Source of the DNA: Chiridota heheva
Taxonomy: Eukaryota > Echinodermata > Holothuroidea > Apodida > Chiridotidae
Assembly: GCA_020152595.1 (NCBI GenBank)
Contig: JAIGNY010001718.1
Coordinates: 124,001-188,000, forward strand
Direction of reading: 5' to 3'
DNA length: 64,000 nt
Shown: positions 61,598 through 64,000 of the stretch, piece by piece
How the letters are laid out: every line of letters begins with the position of its first letter
Numbering within the stretch: position 1 is the stretch's first letter
Program-made: the position numbers and the translations under genes
Notes under the pieces: model-generated
Seen by the model: only the letters and a program-made list of their open reading frames with translations
Told to the model about the DNA's origin: nothing
Databases searched by the model: none

Positions 61598-63679
61598 CTA
61601 TTAAGAAAAGAAAAGTGACAAACATTCCAAAGGTATATATATATATATATGTATCACAAATAAACTTAACTAAACTCAAATCAAAAACATAAATGGGTAA
61701 AAGGGATGTTGTAATACATATCTGATCAAAATAAATATACTTTTATGAAGATAATGAGATATAGTAATAGTGTATTCAGGAATATATCAACATAATATTT
61801 CCTTTACAAGAGAATTACTTTACAATCAGCAAGGAAAATTATAAGGTATCATATTAAACTAAGCAATGCACCAAATTTAGGCATCCACAGATTTTTAATC
61901 AAATTATAAAATTTCCTAACGGTTCCAAATAAAGGCATCAAAAATCTTCCCATGAAAATATGTGACAGAAATAATATTAATGTAGTAAATGATGTTTTGT
62001 TTTTTAATGACAAAAAATGTCTTTGTGTAAATTCCCTTTTGCTCCTGTGGTTATAACCCCCAAATCAGTGGATTTCTTCTAGGTCTGGGCATCCATGAAA
62101 TTGAACAATTGACCATCTTTGACACTTAATATTATTTGGAACTAAATTATTTGATTAGCTATTAACAACATGGTCTTTAATGTTGAACAGTCATTGACAG
62201 CGATTTTGAATGAAGGAGACTGATACAATCCTTATTTCATATGATAGAGGATTAAAATCTAGACCAACTACCAACATCAGCAAGTCAAAATCTTATTCCT
62301 ATCACTAGTTATTCATGTTTCAAGTCAGCACATGGAGGTTGACAGGCTGCCACTTTGTTGAATTCTGTATTGAAATCTTGTGCATAATGACACTATTTCC
62401 TCAACAGGAACAAGAATTATAATGTATTTCTTTATAAATTTCTATAATATGAAATAAGGATTACTGTATGTCCCATTTAAAATCAAATATTGACTAGAGA
62501 GTAGCGTTGTGCAGTAGTCACGTTTGTGTACTACCAGTAGTGTGGTAGTGTTGCTACTACCGGGATATTCCTAATGTGAACCAAACACACAGTGATCACT
62601 TGATGCACTTCCACTACATTATATCTCAGTGCACTAGGCCAAATTCACATGTAAACATGAAGTCAAATACTTTGATCAACACCCTAATAAATGAACAGTA
62701 CATACAAAGAGCATTGAAATTTATTTAAAATGCCTATGAAAAGCTCTTTTCCTAAAAAAAAATTCCTTAACTTACAAAAAAACTCCTGAATGAATGTTCC
62801 CAACCCTTCCTGCCTACAGAAGAATTGTAACCACTACGTACTGTATTTAATAGTCAGCATGCTAGTTCATAATTATTTCCATATTACACACTCCTATTTA
62901 TAACATTTTAAGTACAACTAATTTCTGAAAGTTTTTAAAATGTGCCATTTTGAAAGATCGATCGTGCAATTTTGAATACTTGACATTGCGATTCTGGACA
63001 GTGGTCACCTTTTTGGGTCATTTTAAGGGTAATTCTATCATGGAGAAATAAAGATGGAACTCCATTGTTCTTAATTTTTATTGACCTGCGGTATTTTGTA
63101 AGCCTTTTGAGAGGTATTTCATACCATGTAAATTCTTGTTTATGAACTCGGGCCTAGTGTTATAACTGTTAGTGTGAAATGAGTGTGTTGATGCTGATAT
63201 GTTAACTTGCTTGTGGCATCAAAAAGCAAATATGAAATTACCTTTTTATTTGAGGGTTTTGATTGTTGAATGACTGAAAAAGGAATGTGTAGTCTAACCT
63301 TCTATACAGAGAGAGAAGTATAGTTACAACCTAAAAAGCTATCAGAATCAGCTGCTCTCCTTAAAAAGGAGTGTTGCAGAGGATGAGGAGATCTACAACA
63401 AACAAGTGTGTCTTCTCACGTTCACATCACAACTTTGAATACAATTTTAAATAATTAGACCAGAAAATTCAAAAAGTTATGAAAAAGCCAAGTTTTACCT
63501 GATTTTGATAAGATTTCCCTATCGTTATAGCTTTACATAGCTGCTAAAACAATCTTTTTCAAATGGGTTATATTAATTTCAGGTCATCAGTAAATCTGAT
63601 AACCCCCTTCCCTACACTACTACTGTATTCATAGACCTTTAAAGCTATTCATACAATAACAATACAATAAATAAATTAC
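61598..63679 (-). other. EB1 first intron (partial)
   Basis: No upstream EB1 exon could be found between here and the right edge on the minus strand. A short (TA)n lies at about 61632-61650. Near 62513-62562 a short dyad-rich block around CTACCAGTAGTG may be an old transposon end. Nothing else was recognised. Confidence 0.45.
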
Positions 63680-63985
63680 GTCCGCCAGCAAAGTTGGACG
63701 TTACCTCCGCCAACGTAGTTGGTCAAGAGGTTATGTTTTCGCATGTATTTATCAGTTTCTTTGTTGCCATCAAGATATCTCAAGAACTGATAATTGGATT
63801 TGGATTAAATTGTGTATGTGTAGTGTTTGCTGCTTAGGGAAGAGGTTATTAAAATTTGAGACATATTGGAACAGAGGAGGGGCACAAATGAAGGGGTGGG
63901 GATGTTTTTTGATGAGATCTGTCAAGACATCTAGTTAAAACTTTTCAATGGAATGTGCTGGTCAAAGAATTCAGTTCCTGAAGGG
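63680..63985 (+). repeat. dispersed repeat, plus-orientation copy
   Basis: ACCTCCGCCAACGTAGTTGG, GAGGTTATGTTTTCGC and CAAGATATCTCAAGAACTGA match, in reverse, the repeat at 41960-42850. Confidence 0.6.
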
Positions 63986-64000
63986 ATTTCCAAACAATCC

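Noticed and set aside
61598-64000. The missing 5' CH-domain exon of EB1
   Set aside because: Searched on the minus strand for the MAVNVYSTS/LAWIN type of sequence; nothing matches, so it must lie beyond the window.

Overview
This is AT-rich, intron-rich animal DNA. Two conserved single-copy nuclear genes lie in a background dominated by degenerate non-LTR retrotransposons, small DNA transposons (hAT-like and TTAA-type) and many minisatellites. Long introns, a tRNA-derived SINE, L2/CR1/Jockey-group LINEs and metazoan-type EB1 and UTP23 proteins point to a marine invertebrate. I favour an echinoderm-like deuterostome, but the sequence alone does not settle the phylum. No bacterial, viral or LTR-type element was recognised.

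Layout. 1-4.8 kb: three LINE 3' fragments, a decayed RecQ-like helicase fragment and a tRNA-derived SINE. 5.39-8.62 kb, plus strand: UTP23 (SSU processome PIN-domain protein) in three coding exons, with a reading-frame break in the last one. 12.16-14.38 kb and 28.28-30.60 kb: two same-strand copies of one composite repeat, each with a CCACATG-type minisatellite and an array of octamer-plus-TAATTA blocks. 14.4-17.2 kb: an L2-like LINE (+). 18.2-21.3 kb: a CR1/Jockey-group LINE (-) with a 34-bp minisatellite inside its reverse transcriptase. 21.7-22.6 kb: nested TTAA-flanked foldback elements. 23.0-23.8 kb: a 28-bp minisatellite and a long (TA)n tract. 26.4-26.9 kb: a 42-bp tandem array.

32.06 kb to the right edge, minus strand: MAPRE/EB1 (microtubule plus-end-binding protein). 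Four internal exons and two alternative terminal exons are visible; the 5' coding exon lies beyond the window. The terminal exons are both phase-compatible with the same upstream exon. One ends in the EEY tail that CAP-Gly proteins bind; the other gives an acidic tail without EEY/F. A ~1.5-kb foldback repeat sits about 80 nt upstream of the non-EEY tail exon. The EB1 introns also hold a LINE RNase H fragment, a 5 x 130-bp array, two hAT-like elements with exact 8-bp target duplications, and a ~2.1-kb minisatellite-rich insertion flanked by a 9-bp duplication.

The two genes are functionally unrelated (ribosome biogenesis and the microtubule cytoskeleton). The most biologically interesting item is the EB1 tail switch. 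The most unusual sequence architecture is the layered transposon and minisatellite nesting.
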